Source of the DNA: UBA2336 sp049306095
GTDB lineage: Bacteria > Bacteroidota > Bacteroidia > Cytophagales > Cyclobacteriaceae
NCBI GenBank assembly: GCA_049306095.1
Contig: JBAQPU010000022.1
Coordinates: 153,905-217,904, forward strand
Length of the DNA: 64,000 nucleotides
Direction: 5' to 3'
Part shown: positions 26,542-35,737 of the stretch, piece by piece
Layout of the letters: each line of letters starts with the position of its first letter
Position numbering within the stretch: position 1 is the first letter of the stretch
Translations under genes and position numbers: made by a program
Notes under the pieces: generated by a model
Seen by the model: only the letters and a program-made list of their open reading frames with translations
Told to the model about the DNA's origin: nothing
Database searches by the model: none

Positions 26542-28008
26542 TTACCAGCCCCCGCCCAATGCTTTGTATAGGCGTACTGTTGATATTAATTGATTTTGAA
26601 GAGCAAGCGACTTCTCGAATTGCGAACCGTATAACTCACGTTCGGCATCCAAAACCTGAAGAAAGGATGTGTATCCATTATCGTACAATGCTTTCGATAG
26701 TTCCAGCGATTTGGTGGTAGCCGTTACCTGCGTTTGGCGGGCCGTAAATTCATTCCGGTATGTTCTGATTTCAGCCAGTGAATTTTCAACTTCAGCGAAA
26801 GCATTTAACACAGTTTTCTCGTATTGAAAACCCACCTGCTTTAAGCGCGCTCTTTCCGCTTCAACTCTTCGTTTGTTTTGCTGGAATCGGAAAATCGGAC
26901 CGGCCAATTGTCCGGTGATGGACCCTACCAACGCATCGGAAGTGAACAGGTTTGAAATATCAGGGCTTGCTACTCCTAACAAACCTGTTAAACTTAAGGA
27001 AGGAAATTGCAGCGTAATGGCAATACCAACCCGTTCGGTTTGCGCAACCAGCTTTTGTTCTGCTGATTTAATATCAGGTCTTCTCTCTAAAAGTTCTGAA
27101 GGTAATCCTGCCGGAATATCCAACGGTAATTGTTGCTGATCGTTTTGTAAACCACGGGCAATCGGACTGTAAGTCTGGCCGAGCAATACATTAATCGCAT
27201 TTTCAGTGGCAATAACCTGGCGTTCGATGTTGTAAAGATCTGCTTCTGCGTCAGCCGCGATTTGTTCTGCTTGTAATTTATCAAGTTCAGAAACCTCACC
27301 CTGCTGGAAACGAAGGGTGATGATTCTCAAATACTCTCTGCGGGTTTCGCTTGTTCTGCGGGTAATATCAAATCGCTCATCCAAGCCGCGAAGCTGGAAA
27401 TATAATTCAGCTATTTGCGCAACCAAGCTAATGTAAACCGATTTACGGTCTTCATCGGTTGAGATCAATTCCGCGTAAGCGGCACGGTTGGCATGACGGA
27501 GTTTGCCCCATAAATCAATTTCCCACGACACGTTTCCAAGAACAGAGAACGAGTTGGTAGGAAATCCTACACCCGCCTGCGCTCCCGTATCACGAAAATC
27601 GGTAGCACGAGCCCTGCCGGAATAATCAAAGAACGGAAACATGTTGGCTTGATTAAACCCAAGAATAGCCTTGGCTTCTTCCACGCGGGAAACAGCCGTC
27701 ATCAAATCCAAATTTGATTCGATTGATTTATTGATCAACGCCTGCAACACCGTGTCCTGATACACATCCCACCATTTCATGTTGGTGATGGAATCTGTTT
27801 TAGCGGCAGCCTGTGCGTACCCTTCAGGTTTTTTGGTGTCAGGTCTGGAATACTTAGGTCCGATGGCACAACCAGCAAGTACCAAGAATGTTCCGAGGAA
27901 AATGATTTTTTTTATATTGATTGAATAAGCCGTCTGACCGCTCTTGGCGGAAGTTTTTAGCGGTCTGACGGCTAGCAACTTGACGTCTGAATATTTAAAA
28001 TTTCTCAT
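26542..28008 (-). CDS. RND efflux outer-membrane factor (OprM/TolC type), lipoprotein with inserted repeat
   Basis: About 488 residues from ATG 28008. It forms the outer-membrane channel of a tripartite RND pump. The lipobox AGC follows FLGTFLVL. Family features include CAIGPKYSRPDTKKPEGY, WWDVYQDTVLQALI, the repeated helical-hairpin segments (LDLMTAVSRVEEAKAILG; AFAEVENSLAEIRTYR) and LLERRPDIKSAEQ. Between MRNFKYS and INIKKIIF lies a 22-residue insert encoded by a palindromic element plus a 6-bp duplication (27928-27993). Without it the signal peptide would be normal. The insert is in frame, so the gene can still make a lipoprotein, but with a long n-region. It starts 1 bp after the pump stop codon. 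Confidence 0.88.
   Translation of the reverse strand: MRNFKYSDVKLLAVRPLKTSAKSGQTAYSINIKKIIFLGTFLVLAGCAIGPKYSRPDTKKPEGYAQAAAKTDSITNMKWWDVYQDTVLQALINKSIESNLDLMTAVSRVEEAKAILGFNQANMFPFFDYSGRARATDFRDTGAQAGVGFPTNSFSVLGNVSWEIDLWGKLRHANRAAYAELISTDEDRKSVYISLVAQIAELYFQLRGLDERFDITRRTSETRREYLRIITLRFQQGEVSELDKLQAEQIAADAEADLYNIERQVIATENAINVLLGQTYSPIARGLQNDQQQLPLDIPAGLPSELLERRPDIKSAEQKLVAQTERVGIAITLQFPSLSLTGLLGVASPDISNLFTSDALVGSITGQLAGPIFRFQQNKRRVEAERARLKQVGFQYEKTVLNAFAEVENSLAEIRTYRNEFTARQTQVTATTKSLELSKALYDNGYTSFLQVLDAERELYGSQFEKSLALQNQLISTVRLYKALGGGW
27928..27987. mobile_element. palindromic REP/MITE-like element inside the OMF gene
   Basis: A 60-bp element with arms AGCCGTCTGACCGCT (27928-27942) and AGCGGTCTGACGGCT (27960-27974), complementary except for one central base, around an inner GGCGGAAGT, plus a 13-bp tail. 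It is flanked by TGAATA at 27922-27927 and 27988-27993, which looks like a 6-bp target-site duplication. Element plus one flank is 66 bp, so the host reading frame is kept. Its core matches the element at 48867-48912 on the opposite strand. No gene is carried, so any movement would depend on an enzyme encoded elsewhere. Confidence 0.75.
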
Positions 28009-28009
28009 A

Positions 28010-31000
28010 TCAGTGAGCCGGTTCAGTAGGTGGAACAGATGTTGATGAGTTGTTTTTCTTTTTGCCTCCAATGCTTTCAATCAGCACGAACAAACCGGGA
28101 ACAACAATAACCCCGATAATGGTGGCAATCAGTGTTCCGCTGAACACGGCTATTCCCATAACCTTGCGCGCTTCCGCTCCAGCGCCTGAAGCCGTTAGCA
28201 GGGGAACAACACCCAGCATAAAGGCGAACGAAGTCATCAGAATTGGGCGAAGACGAAGTTTAGCGGATTCCAACGCTGCGTCAAAAAGTGATTTGCCCTG
28301 CTCTTCATGAAGCATTTTAGCAAACTCAACAATCAGGATGGCGTTTTTGGCTGTAAGTCCAATCAACATCACAAGCCCGATCTGCGCGAAAACATTGTTA
28401 ACATAACTTGTACTCCATAAACCACCGAGCCATAATCCCAGAAAGGCTCCTAAAATGGCTGCCGGTACACCCAGCAAAACTGAGAATGGAAGTTTCCAGC
28501 TTTCATATTGTGCGGCCAGAATCAGGAACACGAATACTAACGCCATGAGGAACATGGTACCTCCCGTACCTTCCGCGGCTTTTTCCTGGTACGACATGTT
28601 ACTCCATGCAATACCCAGTTCTTTAGGTAACGTGGCCGCAACTTCTTCCAGGGCATTTAAGGCATCCTGAGAACTGTAGCCTTCAGCAGGCGCTCCTGAA
28701 ATTTCTGCAGCACGAAACATATTAAAACGATTGGTATAGGAAGGTCCCGAGATGTCTTTTACTTCCGCTAATGTATTGAGCGGGATAATTTCACCCGATC
28801 GGCTTCGTACATAATAGCGGGCAATATCATCTGGTTCGAGGCGATCCTCTGCTTCTGCCTGCACAAATACTTTGTATTGCCGGCCAAAGCGATTGAAGTC
28901 GTTTACATAACTGCTACCCAGGTAGGTTGAGATAGTGCTGGTAATTTCGTTTTGATCGATGTTTAGTTTTTCTGCTTTGTCGTAATCGATCACAATTTGT
29001 TTCTGTGGCACGTTCGAACGGAACAAGGTAAACGCTCTTCCAATTTCTGGCCTCTTGTTTACTTCGGCTAAGAAATTGCGCGCCTGCTGATCCAGGAACT
29101 GGGGTGAATTACCCGAGCGATCCAAAAGCTGAAGCGTGAAACCCGCAGAAGTTCCAAGGCCTTCAATAGGCGGTGGCCCAAAAGCGATCACGGTAGCATC
29201 CGTAATATTATTTCGAATGGCGAGGTTCGTTCGTTGAATTAATTGTTTAGCAGTGTACTCCGGCCTTTCATCCCACGGCTTCAGCGAAACGAACACAAAC
29301 GCGTTATTGGTTGAATAGGATTGTGTAAGCATACTATAACCGATAACTACCGTTGAGTAAGCAACGCCAGGGGTTTCGCTGATGATCTTTTCGAGTTTCT
29401 CGGCAGTTTCATTGGTACGTTCCAATGAGGCTGCGTCCGGGAGCTGAACATTGATCAGATAATATCCTTCATCTTCTTCAGGCAAGAATCCGCCCGGGAT
29501 AAACTTTCCTAAAAATCCGGTTGCCACCAGCACGATGCCCATGATGATAATGGATCTGATCGATTTACGGGCAACAATACCTGCAACCCCGGTGTAGCTC
29601 AATGTAAACTTGTCGAATACACGGTTGAAAGAATCAAAGAAGCGTTGTAACCAGCCGGTTGATTTTTTCTTAGGCTTTAGCAAAATCGCGCTCAGCGCAG
29701 GACTTAGGGTAAGGGCATTGAATGCTGAAAATAATACCGAAATGGCAATCGTAATGGCAAACTGTTGATACAACCGTCCTGTAATCCCTCCGGCAAACGC
29801 AACGGGTACAAACACAGCCGCGAGAATCAACGCGATGGCAATAACGGGTCCGCCTACTTCTTTCATCGCTTTTTGTGTGGCTTCTTTCGGATTCATGCCG
29901 TGCTCAATGTTGTGCATAACGGCTTCCACCACAACAATGGCATCATCCACTACAAGGCCAATGGCGAGTACGAGTCCGAGCAGCGACAATACGTTTACTG
30001 AAAATCCCAGCAATGGGAAAATGATGAATGTTCCAATCAACGAAACCGGAACCGTTAATAATGGAATGAGGGTGGCTCTCCAATCTTGCAAGAAGAGGAA
30101 CACCACCAAAATCACCAGCACCACCGCTTCAAAGAGGGTATGAATAATTTCTTCGATACCTACAGAAACCGCGCGTGTCGTATTAAGTGAAATATCATAC
30201 CTAAGATCATCCGGGAAACGGGTATTGAGTTCCGCCATGGTGCTCTGCACCCGCTCGGCAACATCCAATGCGTTAGAACCCGGCATTTGGTACACCACAA
30301 TGGAACTGGCAGGCTTACCATTTAAGCGACTGTACGAATTATAATTTTCCATTCCCAGTTCAAGCCGTGCGATATCTTTCAATCGAATGATAGAACCCTT
30401 CTCATCTGATTTTACAATGATGTTGCCAAACTCTTCTTCGGTTACTAAGCGTTCCTGCAATAAAACACTGTACGTGTATTCAACACCTGCCGGTGTTGGG
30501 GGTGCTCCAAATTTTCCACCGGGCGAAATAGCGTTTTGTTTTTTCACCGCGTTCATCACATCGGTTACAGTGAGGTTAAGCTTGGTTAGTTGATCAGGCT
30601 TTAACCAAACACGCATGGAATAATCGGCACCACCAAAAAGAAGCACATCTCCTACACCCTGAATTCGTTTTAACTGGTCAACAATGTTAATGTTAGCATA
30701 GTTGTTCAGAAAGAGTCCATCGTATGTTGCGTTAGGTGATGAAAGTGAAACCAGCATCATGGGGAACACCATTGATTTTTTGGTGGTCACTCCGTAAGCC
30801 TTCACCTCATTGGGCATTTTAGCGCTTGATTGCGAAACCCTGTTTTGGGTAAGCATGTTCGCGTTATCCAGGTCGGTGCCTACTTCAAAGGATACTTGTA
30901 GCGTAAGCGATCCATCCGCAGCGTTGATGGACTTCATGTACAGCATTTGTTCCACCCCATTCACTTGTTGCTCGATTGGTGTGGCTACCGCTTGCTCAAC

Positions 31001-31168
31001 GTTTACGGCATTGGCGCCATTGAACACGGTTGTTACCTGAACCATCGGTGGTGTGATTTCAGGATATTTCGAAATGGGAATACCCTTCAAGGTAATTAAC
31101 CCCATGATAACCATCAGGATGGAAATCACCATCGCGACAATTGGCCGTCTGATAAAAAATTCACTCAT
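28010..31168 (-). CDS. RND efflux pump, HAE1/AcrB type
   Basis: A 1052-residue inner-membrane pump, the usual length for hydrophobe/amphiphile efflux-1 pumps, driven by the proton gradient. The start MSEFFIRRPIVAMVISILMV is the first membrane helix. Conserved porter segments follow (KYPEITPPMVQVTTVFNGA; GVGDVLLFGGADYSMRVWL). The proton relay Asp408-Asp409 lies in AIGLVVDDAIVVVE, at the same positions as in AcrB. Twelve membrane helices and two large periplasmic loops are visible, and the end carries a Lys/Asn/Ser-rich tail. It lies 25 bp after the adaptor gene and 1 bp before the outer-membrane factor. Substrates cannot be named. Confidence 0.96.
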   Translation of the reverse strand: MSEFFIRRPIVAMVISILMVIMGLITLKGIPISKYPEITPPMVQVTTVFNGANAVNVEQAVATPIEQQVNGVEQMLYMKSINAADGSLTLQVSFEVGTDLDNANMLTQNRVSQSSAKMPNEVKAYGVTTKKSMVFPMMLVSLSSPNATYDGLFLNNYANINIVDQLKRIQGVGDVLLFGGADYSMRVWLKPDQLTKLNLTVTDVMNAVKKQNAISPGGKFGAPPTPAGVEYTYSVLLQERLVTEEEFGNIIVKSDEKGSIIRLKDIARLELGMENYNSYSRLNGKPASSIVVYQMPGSNALDVAERVQSTMAELNTRFPDDLRYDISLNTTRAVSVGIEEIIHTLFEAVVLVILVVFLFLQDWRATLIPLLTVPVSLIGTFIIFPLLGFSVNVLSLLGLVLAIGLVVDDAIVVVEAVMHNIEHGMNPKEATQKAMKEVGGPVIAIALILAAVFVPVAFAGGITGRLYQQFAITIAISVLFSAFNALTLSPALSAILLKPKKKSTGWLQRFFDSFNRVFDKFTLSYTGVAGIVARKSIRSIIIMGIVLVATGFLGKFIPGGFLPEEDEGYYLINVQLPDAASLERTNETAEKLEKIISETPGVAYSTVVIGYSMLTQSYSTNNAFVFVSLKPWDERPEYTAKQLIQRTNLAIRNNITDATVIAFGPPPIEGLGTSAGFTLQLLDRSGNSPQFLDQQARNFLAEVNKRPEIGRAFTLFRSNVPQKQIVIDYDKAEKLNIDQNEITSTISTYLGSSYVNDFNRFGRQYKVFVQAEAEDRLEPDDIARYYVRSRSGEIIPLNTLAEVKDISGPSYTNRFNMFRAAEISGAPAEGYSSQDALNALEEVAATLPKELGIAWSNMSYQEKAAEGTGGTMFLMALVFVFLILAAQYESWKLPFSVLLGVPAAILGAFLGLWLGGLWSTSYVNNVFAQIGLVMLIGLTAKNAILIVEFAKMLHEEQGKSLFDAALESAKLRLRPILMTSFAFMLGVVPLLTASGAGAEARKVMGIAVFSGTLIATIIGVIVVPGLFVLIESIGGKKKNNSSTSVPPTEPAH

Positions 31169-31192
31169 ACAATATTTCCAGGGTTAATGATC

Positions 31193-32347
31193 TTAGTTTG
31201 CTTTTTGAGTGTCATCAGGCCACTTTGTTTCTACTACTTCTATTTTAGAATTAGGTGTTAAGCTCGCAGTTCCAACAACCGCTATCTTATCACCGGCTTT
31301 TAATCCTTTCGTAATCACCCACGCATCGCCTACCTTTTGCCCTGCTTCAACGGTGGTAACTTTTAACGTGCTGGAGTCACTTACTGTAAATACCTGTGAA
31401 AGACTTTGTAACTGGAATACCGCTCGCTGAGGTACGATCACTGCATTTGGCAAGGTGTTTAATAAAACCCGTGTTTTTACGAACAATCCGGGCCGCAGCA
31501 AACCATTCGGATTAGGGAAGGCGGCTTCGATCGTTAGTGTTCCGGTCTTCGGGTCAATTTCCCGATCTGCAAAATTCACTTCTCCCTTATGGGGATAAAT
31601 CGAATCGTCAGCCAATATAAGCTGTACATTCTTTTTTGCGGATGCTAATTCTTCTTTTGTAAGTTTTGCGATACGTAAGTATTCACGCTCACTGATTTGG
31701 AATCTTACGCGAACGCCACCAATACTTGAAATGGTGGTAAGAATAGAATTACTTCCAATGCGGCTCACGTAATCGCCTACGCGTACATTCGAAATTCCCA
31801 CTACGCCATCAAAGGGAGCATACACACGTGTATAACCAAGTTCTATTTTTGAATTTTGTAGTGAAGCTTCTGAAGCTTTCACTTGTGCCTGCGCTGCTTC
31901 GTAGGCGGCTGTCGCGTTGTCAAGATCTTTTTTGCTCAGCGCGTTCATTTCTGTGAGGGGCTTCACACGGTTGAGCTCATTTTGTGCCCGTACCATCTCT
32001 GTTTTAGCGCTGGCTAATTCACTGGCTTCACGGTCAACACGGGTTTGATATTGGATGTCATCTATAATATAGAGTAGCTGGCCTTTTTTAACCGAAGATC
32101 CTTCCTTGAAATTAACAGAAGTAACCCACCCCTCGACACGAGAGCGTATATCAACATCAGACATGCCAAAGGTTTGGGAGACAAATTCCTCATAGAGGGG
32201 AACATCGGTTTGTACCGCCTTGATTACATTGACTTTAGCCGGTGGCAGGCTTACCGTTTCTGATTTTTTGCCGCAAGCTCCGGTTAGTGCCAGCAATAAT
32301 ATTACCGTCCATCTCTGAAGGCCAACCGAAGGGATTAGAAGTTTCAT
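31193..32347 (-). CDS. RND efflux periplasmic adaptor (membrane fusion protein)
   Basis: About 384 residues from ATG 32347; the frame extends 19 codons upstream, but the signal peptide begins here. Cys follows LLLALTGA, so lipid anchoring is likely although the lipobox is imperfect. Typical adaptor regions are seen: WVTSVNFKEGSSVKKGQLLY (lipoyl half), a long alpha hairpin with Lys/Glu/Ala repeats, YTRVYAPFDGVVGISNVRVG (second lipoyl half), a barrel with FADREIDPKTGTLTIEA and a membrane-proximal C-terminus. It is first in the minus-strand operon adaptor, pump, outer-membrane factor. No TetR or other regulator gene is next to it. Confidence 0.94.
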   Translation of the reverse strand: MKLLIPSVGLQRWTVILLLALTGACGKKSETVSLPPAKVNVIKAVQTDVPLYEEFVSQTFGMSDVDIRSRVEGWVTSVNFKEGSSVKKGQLLYIIDDIQYQTRVDREASELASAKTEMVRAQNELNRVKPLTEMNALSKKDLDNATAAYEAAQAQVKASEASLQNSKIELGYTRVYAPFDGVVGISNVRVGDYVSRIGSNSILTTISSIGGVRVRFQISEREYLRIAKLTKEELASAKKNVQLILADDSIYPHKGEVNFADREIDPKTGTLTIEAAFPNPNGLLRPGLFVKTRVLLNTLPNAVIVPQRAVFQLQSLSQVFTVSDSSTLKVTTVEAGQKVGDAWVITKGLKAGDKIAVVGTASLTPNSKIEVVETKWPDDTQKAN

Positions 32348-32487
32348 AGGGTAAAATTTTGGAGACTTAAGATAGAAAATGTCGCTATATAAATAAGGCA
32401 ACAAAGTTAAAAAACAAACTGGTTTTGATTTAGGATATTGTTTGAAATACCCTTTTTAGGTTTTTGCGGGGGTTAGGGCGTATGGTT

Positions 32488-32518
32488 TTGAACAGACTTA
32501 AAAAAAAACCTATATTCG
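32488..32518 (+). promoter_or_regulatory. candidate Bacteroidetes-type promoter
   Basis: TTG at 32488-32490, a 20-bp spacer and TATATTCG at 32511-32518 match the -33/-7 pattern TTG-N20-TAnnTTTG with one mismatch, 20 bp before the ATG at 32539. It also argues against the earlier in-frame start at 32464. Confidence 0.55.
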
Positions 32519-32538
32519 CTCAAATTAATATCTATTTT

Positions 32539-33039
32539 ATGAAGACTATCTTATCCATCATTGCCTGTCTGTTTTCCCTGACTGTTTTGGCCCAAACTGC
32601 CACTAAAGCAGCCCCTTCAACAACGCCCAAAGCGAAAGTAGCTACGTGCTATGATCAATGGTATGCTGTATTTAAGGAGCGTGGAGCGAGTCCGATTGCG
32701 GATGGCACCCACGAGGTGATCATCAGCTTGCGCAATGAGTATGATTATGCTGAGTGTTTCATGGGTAAAATTGATGTGAAGGATGGAAGGCTTGCCGGTA
32801 AACTTCAGATTCAGAAAGTAGATGGCAGCTATGAAGATTTTCAAAAAAAGGTGAGCAGTGTTTATCAAAATGCCGATGGTGTTGTGAAAGAAGAATTGCG
32901 TGATATAACTAATGGAATGAGTGAGGCCCTTGAACTGGGCAGCGGAGAAAGAATCAGATTATTCTTTTACAAATCCGTTGGCGTTAAGGAAAAGGCAAAC
33001 AAGAAAGCGCCTGCACCTGCCGCCCTTATCAAGAATTAA
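32539..33039 (+). CDS. exported protein of unknown function
   Basis: 166 residues from ATG 32539, which begins the signal peptide (KTILSIIACLFSLTVLAQ). A short Ala/Thr/Pro/Lys linker precedes a compact domain with CYDQWYAVFKERGA, THEVIISLRNEYDYAECFMGK and EALELGSGERIRLFFYK. The C-terminus is Lys/Ala/Pro-rich. No family was recognised. It stands alone between the efflux operon and a convergent gene. Confidence 0.6.
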   Translation: MKTILSIIACLFSLTVLAQTATKAAPSTTPKAKVATCYDQWYAVFKERGASPIADGTHEVIISLRNEYDYAECFMGKIDVKDGRLAGKLQIQKVDGSYEDFQKKVSSVYQNADGVVKEELRDITNGMSEALELGSGERIRLFFYKSVGVKEKANKKAPAPAALIKN

Positions 33040-33075
33040 TTTCATCCATTGCGGCCATATTTTCTCTAGGATCAT

Positions 33076-33118
33076 TTCGCGGCCTTTGTGCCGTGATCTC
33101 AATTCATTTCGTTGTTTA
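33076..33118. repeat. imperfect direct repeat, copy 1
   Basis: About 43 bp beginning TTCGCGG and ending with GTTGTTTA, with GATCTCAAT in the middle. The second copy is at 33203-33244. The two flank the terminator at 33171. Confidence 0.6.
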
Positions 33119-33170
33119 CACAAAGCTTAAGTTGCAAAGAAAATTTTTTGGGTGATTTGCCTAAGAGATT

Positions 33171-33200
33171 GAGACCCCGGCACAAGGACGGGGATTTTTT
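33171..33200. terminator. hairpin terminator between convergent genes
   Basis: CCCCG and CGGGG pair across a 9-nt loop within GACCCCGGCACAAGGACGGG, and a T run follows on the plus strand. It probably ends transcription of the gene finishing at 33039. Confidence 0.6.
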
Positions 33201-33202
33201 CC

Positions 33203-33244
33203 TTCGCGGTCCCGTGCTGCGATCTCAATACATCTTGTTGTTTA
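33203..33244. repeat. imperfect direct repeat, copy 2
   Basis: Second copy of the repeat at 33076, again TTCGCGG...GATCTCAAT...GTTGTTTA, with about seven differences. Its right end provides the stop codon (TTA on the plus strand, 33242-33244) of the DUF1704 gene. Confidence 0.6.
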
Positions 33245-34522
33245 ATTCAGCAAATACATTTGCCGGTTAAATTCATCCTCGCTATCCAGAAAGCGATTGA
33301 CATCTACTTTATCTAATTTAATGTACGTCATAAAGGCCGAATAGGCCATCACCGCGGCCAGCCTTCTCAGATCGGTAGCCCACGTTGGTATGTACACGGG
33401 AGGGATCAACCAGCCGTTTGTAAAATGTGGCGATAGTCGAATCGTATCGGCAAGGGTAAGTCTGCCGGCAAACAAATTATTTACTAACTCGGGCCGGTTG
33501 TCGCGAATAGCCACACGCAGGAACGTGTGTACCTCTAAAATGCCTTGCAGGTAAACAGCATCCTTCGTAAACACAATGCCATCCTTCACGGCTCCACCTC
33601 TGAAAATCCGTTGTGCCGATCGCACCGCTTCAACTTCAGGTTGCCCCGCCTCCAGGAAATACCTGAACACGTCTATGAAATCGGCACCATCCATTGCCAT
33701 CTTGATCGCGATCACACGAAGCGCAATTCTCCTTAATCGTGTAATGTCCATCGCCCCGGTGAGGAGTTCAGCCAGTACAGCAATGCCTTCCTGTGTTCGG
33801 GTCGTACGCGGTGCACCCAACCCTAACGATTTTAAATTGGTTTGTTTTTTTCCATTCAGTTGCGTTGCTGTATGAATAAATGCTTCATGATAAAGAAGCT
33901 GATCTTTATCAAGCTTGGAAAACATGGCGCTTCCGCGGATACGAATGCGGGTTGAACCGGCAAGCGCTTTGGAAGAAATATCGGGATCAAGAACAACTTC
34001 CACTGTATCGTGCTCAAAAAACTCATCTACCTCACTTTTTAACCATCCGGCAAATTCATTGGCTGAGATGGTTGCTTCTGCCGATTGGATGTGTTGGTTG
34101 CCCAACAGGTTATCGGTTACCTCCAGAAAATACTTCGCGGCATTTACCGATGAAATACCCTGAAACTTATACACCATATCGGGCCGACCGTAAATTTTGG
34201 TTGAGTATCGTGTAAAGTCGGGTGTGCCAACCGATCGGATCATGCGGCCTGCATCCGCATAACTGCGTGCGGTTTCTGCCAGAAATTTTTCAACGGGATG
34301 CTGTTCATCGCACTTGGTTGCAAGGGCATCCAACGAATCGATGTTTGCCAGCACATTCGGAACTTCCAATTTAATAAATGGAAGCTCGGGCTTTCCTTTT
34401 TTCCAACCGGTTAAAAATTTCTCCTCGGCATCGGCAGGCCAGGCAAGGGCGTTTAGTACTTTTATTTTTTTGGATGCCTGAACAATCGCGTGATCAAGCT
34501 CCTGAATTTTTGTTTGGTTCAT
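33242..34522 (-). CDS. DUF1704/QEGLA-motif protein, putative zinc metallopeptidase
   Basis: A 426-residue protein without signal peptide or membrane helices. It matches the family annotated as flavohemoglobin expression-modulating QEGLA protein (DUF1704). The key segment LLYHEAFIHTATQLNG holds His212-Glu213 and His217, an HExxxH motif, with TQEGIAVLAE (Glu245) as the downstream acidic ligand that names the family. The same HExxxH plus Glu pattern is used by the eukaryotic MATCAP tubulin carboxypeptidases, members of the same family, so peptidase activity is a fair inference. Its bacterial substrate is unknown. It forms a single-gene unit, convergent with the gene at 32539. Confidence 0.82.
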   Translation of the reverse strand: MNQTKIQELDHAIVQASKKIKVLNALAWPADAEEKFLTGWKKGKPELPFIKLEVPNVLANIDSLDALATKCDEQHPVEKFLAETARSYADAGRMIRSVGTPDFTRYSTKIYGRPDMVYKFQGISSVNAAKYFLEVTDNLLGNQHIQSAEATISANEFAGWLKSEVDEFFEHDTVEVVLDPDISSKALAGSTRIRIRGSAMFSKLDKDQLLYHEAFIHTATQLNGKKQTNLKSLGLGAPRTTRTQEGIAVLAELLTGAMDITRLRRIALRVIAIKMAMDGADFIDVFRYFLEAGQPEVEAVRSAQRIFRGGAVKDGIVFTKDAVYLQGILEVHTFLRVAIRDNRPELVNNLFAGRLTLADTIRLSPHFTNGWLIPPVYIPTWATDLRRLAAVMAYSAFMTYIKLDKVDVNRFLDSEDEFNRQMYLLN

Positions 34523-34657
34523 CGATATGAAGTTACAATCAAACTGCTAAGCGTGCACACGAAACGACCGAAAATCTTTACTTGTTTTTTATAATACAAT
34601 GAACTGTAGATATACCTAAAACTCAGTATATTTCAAAAACATCAAAACCTTAAAACC

Positions 34658-35737
34658 TTGAAAGCTATCCTGAAACCCGGCATACATTGGTTGTTTATTT
34701 TTATTCCTGTTTCCCTGTATTTGGAATACAGCCATGCATCTGAACCCATGATTTTCTTTTCGGCAGCGCTGTCTATTATTCCTATTGCGCGGCTCATCAG
34801 TACCTCAACCGAAAACCTGGCAACCTACACTGGCGATGCTATCGGAGGATTGCTAAATGCCACGTTCGGAAATCTGCCCGAATTGATCATTGCTGTGGTG
34901 GCATTGAAGGCAGGACTGCATGAGATTGTTCTCGCTTCATTGGGGGGCGCTATACTTGCAAATCTCTTGCTGGCTACCGGAGTTTCTTTTTTACTGGGTG
35001 GAATGAAATTTCATAATCAGGAATATAACCCCGCCAGTACGCGCGTGTATAGTTCCATGATGCTGATTGCCGTGATCAGCCTGATGGTGCCAAGCGGTTT
35101 TCATTCGCTTGCTCAAAAAGGCATACCAACTGAAAATGAAAATACACTGAACATTATTCTGGCGGTAACCTTATTAGTTGCCTATATTCTTTATCTCTTT
35201 TTCATGATAAAAACCCATGCTGATTTTTTCAGAACAGAAGGGGGTGGGCACGCAGATGAACATCACAACCGATGGTCGTTGCCGCGCGCATTAGTTTCAC
35301 TCGTTGGAGCTTCCGTGCTGGCGGCATTCATGAGTGAAGTGTTGGTAGGAGCTGCGGAAGGAACGGGAGAAGCATTGGGCATGTCGAGTGTTTTCATTGG
35401 GGTAATTTTTCTGGCCGTTGTGGGCGGTGCGGCAGAAAGCATTTCGGCTATTACAATGGCAACCAAAAATAAAATGGATTTAAGCCTGGGCATTGCGTTA
35501 GGAAGTTCGATTCAAATCGCATTGTTCATTGCGCCTGCCCTGGTATTGCTCAGTTTGTTTATTGGTCCGGGTCAGCTCAACCTGATTTTTCCGCGTGGGT
35601 TGATTCTTACGTTGTTTTTCTCGGTTATACTGGCAGCCATGATTTCCGGAGATGGTCGCTCAAACTGGTATAAGGGAGTTCAACTCATTATTATTTATAT
35701 GATTGTTGCCATGGTTCTCTATTTTATTCCCGCATAA
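34658..35737 (+). CDS. cax: Ca2+/H+ antiporter (CAX type)
   Basis: A 359-residue cation antiporter of the CaCA superfamily with about eleven membrane helices. The two alpha repeats are clear: ATFGNLPELIIAVVALKAG (Glu75) and VGGAAESISAITMATKNK (Glu260), followed by GIALGSSIQIALF. A His-rich loop (GGGHADEHHNRW) near residue 200 joins the halves, as often seen in CAX proteins. The start is TTG at 34658: the first membrane helix lies just downstream, and no ATG is available between the upstream stop at 34607 and that helix. It is first of three coupled genes; the next start codon follows the stop directly. Confidence 0.9.
   Translation: MKAILKPGIHWLFIFIPVSLYLEYSHASEPMIFFSAALSIIPIARLISTSTENLATYTGDAIGGLLNATFGNLPELIIAVVALKAGLHEIVLASLGGAILANLLLATGVSFLLGGMKFHNQEYNPASTRVYSSMMLIAVISLMVPSGFHSLAQKGIPTENENTLNIILAVTLLVAYILYLFFMIKTHADFFRTEGGGHADEHHNRWSLPRALVSLVGASVLAAFMSEVLVGAAEGTGEALGMSSVFIGVIFLAVVGGAAESISAITMATKNKMDLSLGIALGSSIQIALFIAPALVLLSLFIGPGQLNLIFPRGLILTLFFSVILAAMISGDGRSNWYKGVQLIIIYMIVAMVLYFIPA

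Noticed and set aside
33847..34163. Plus-strand open frames opposite the DUF1704 gene
   Set aside because: They are shadows of the real coding strand, with no features of their own.
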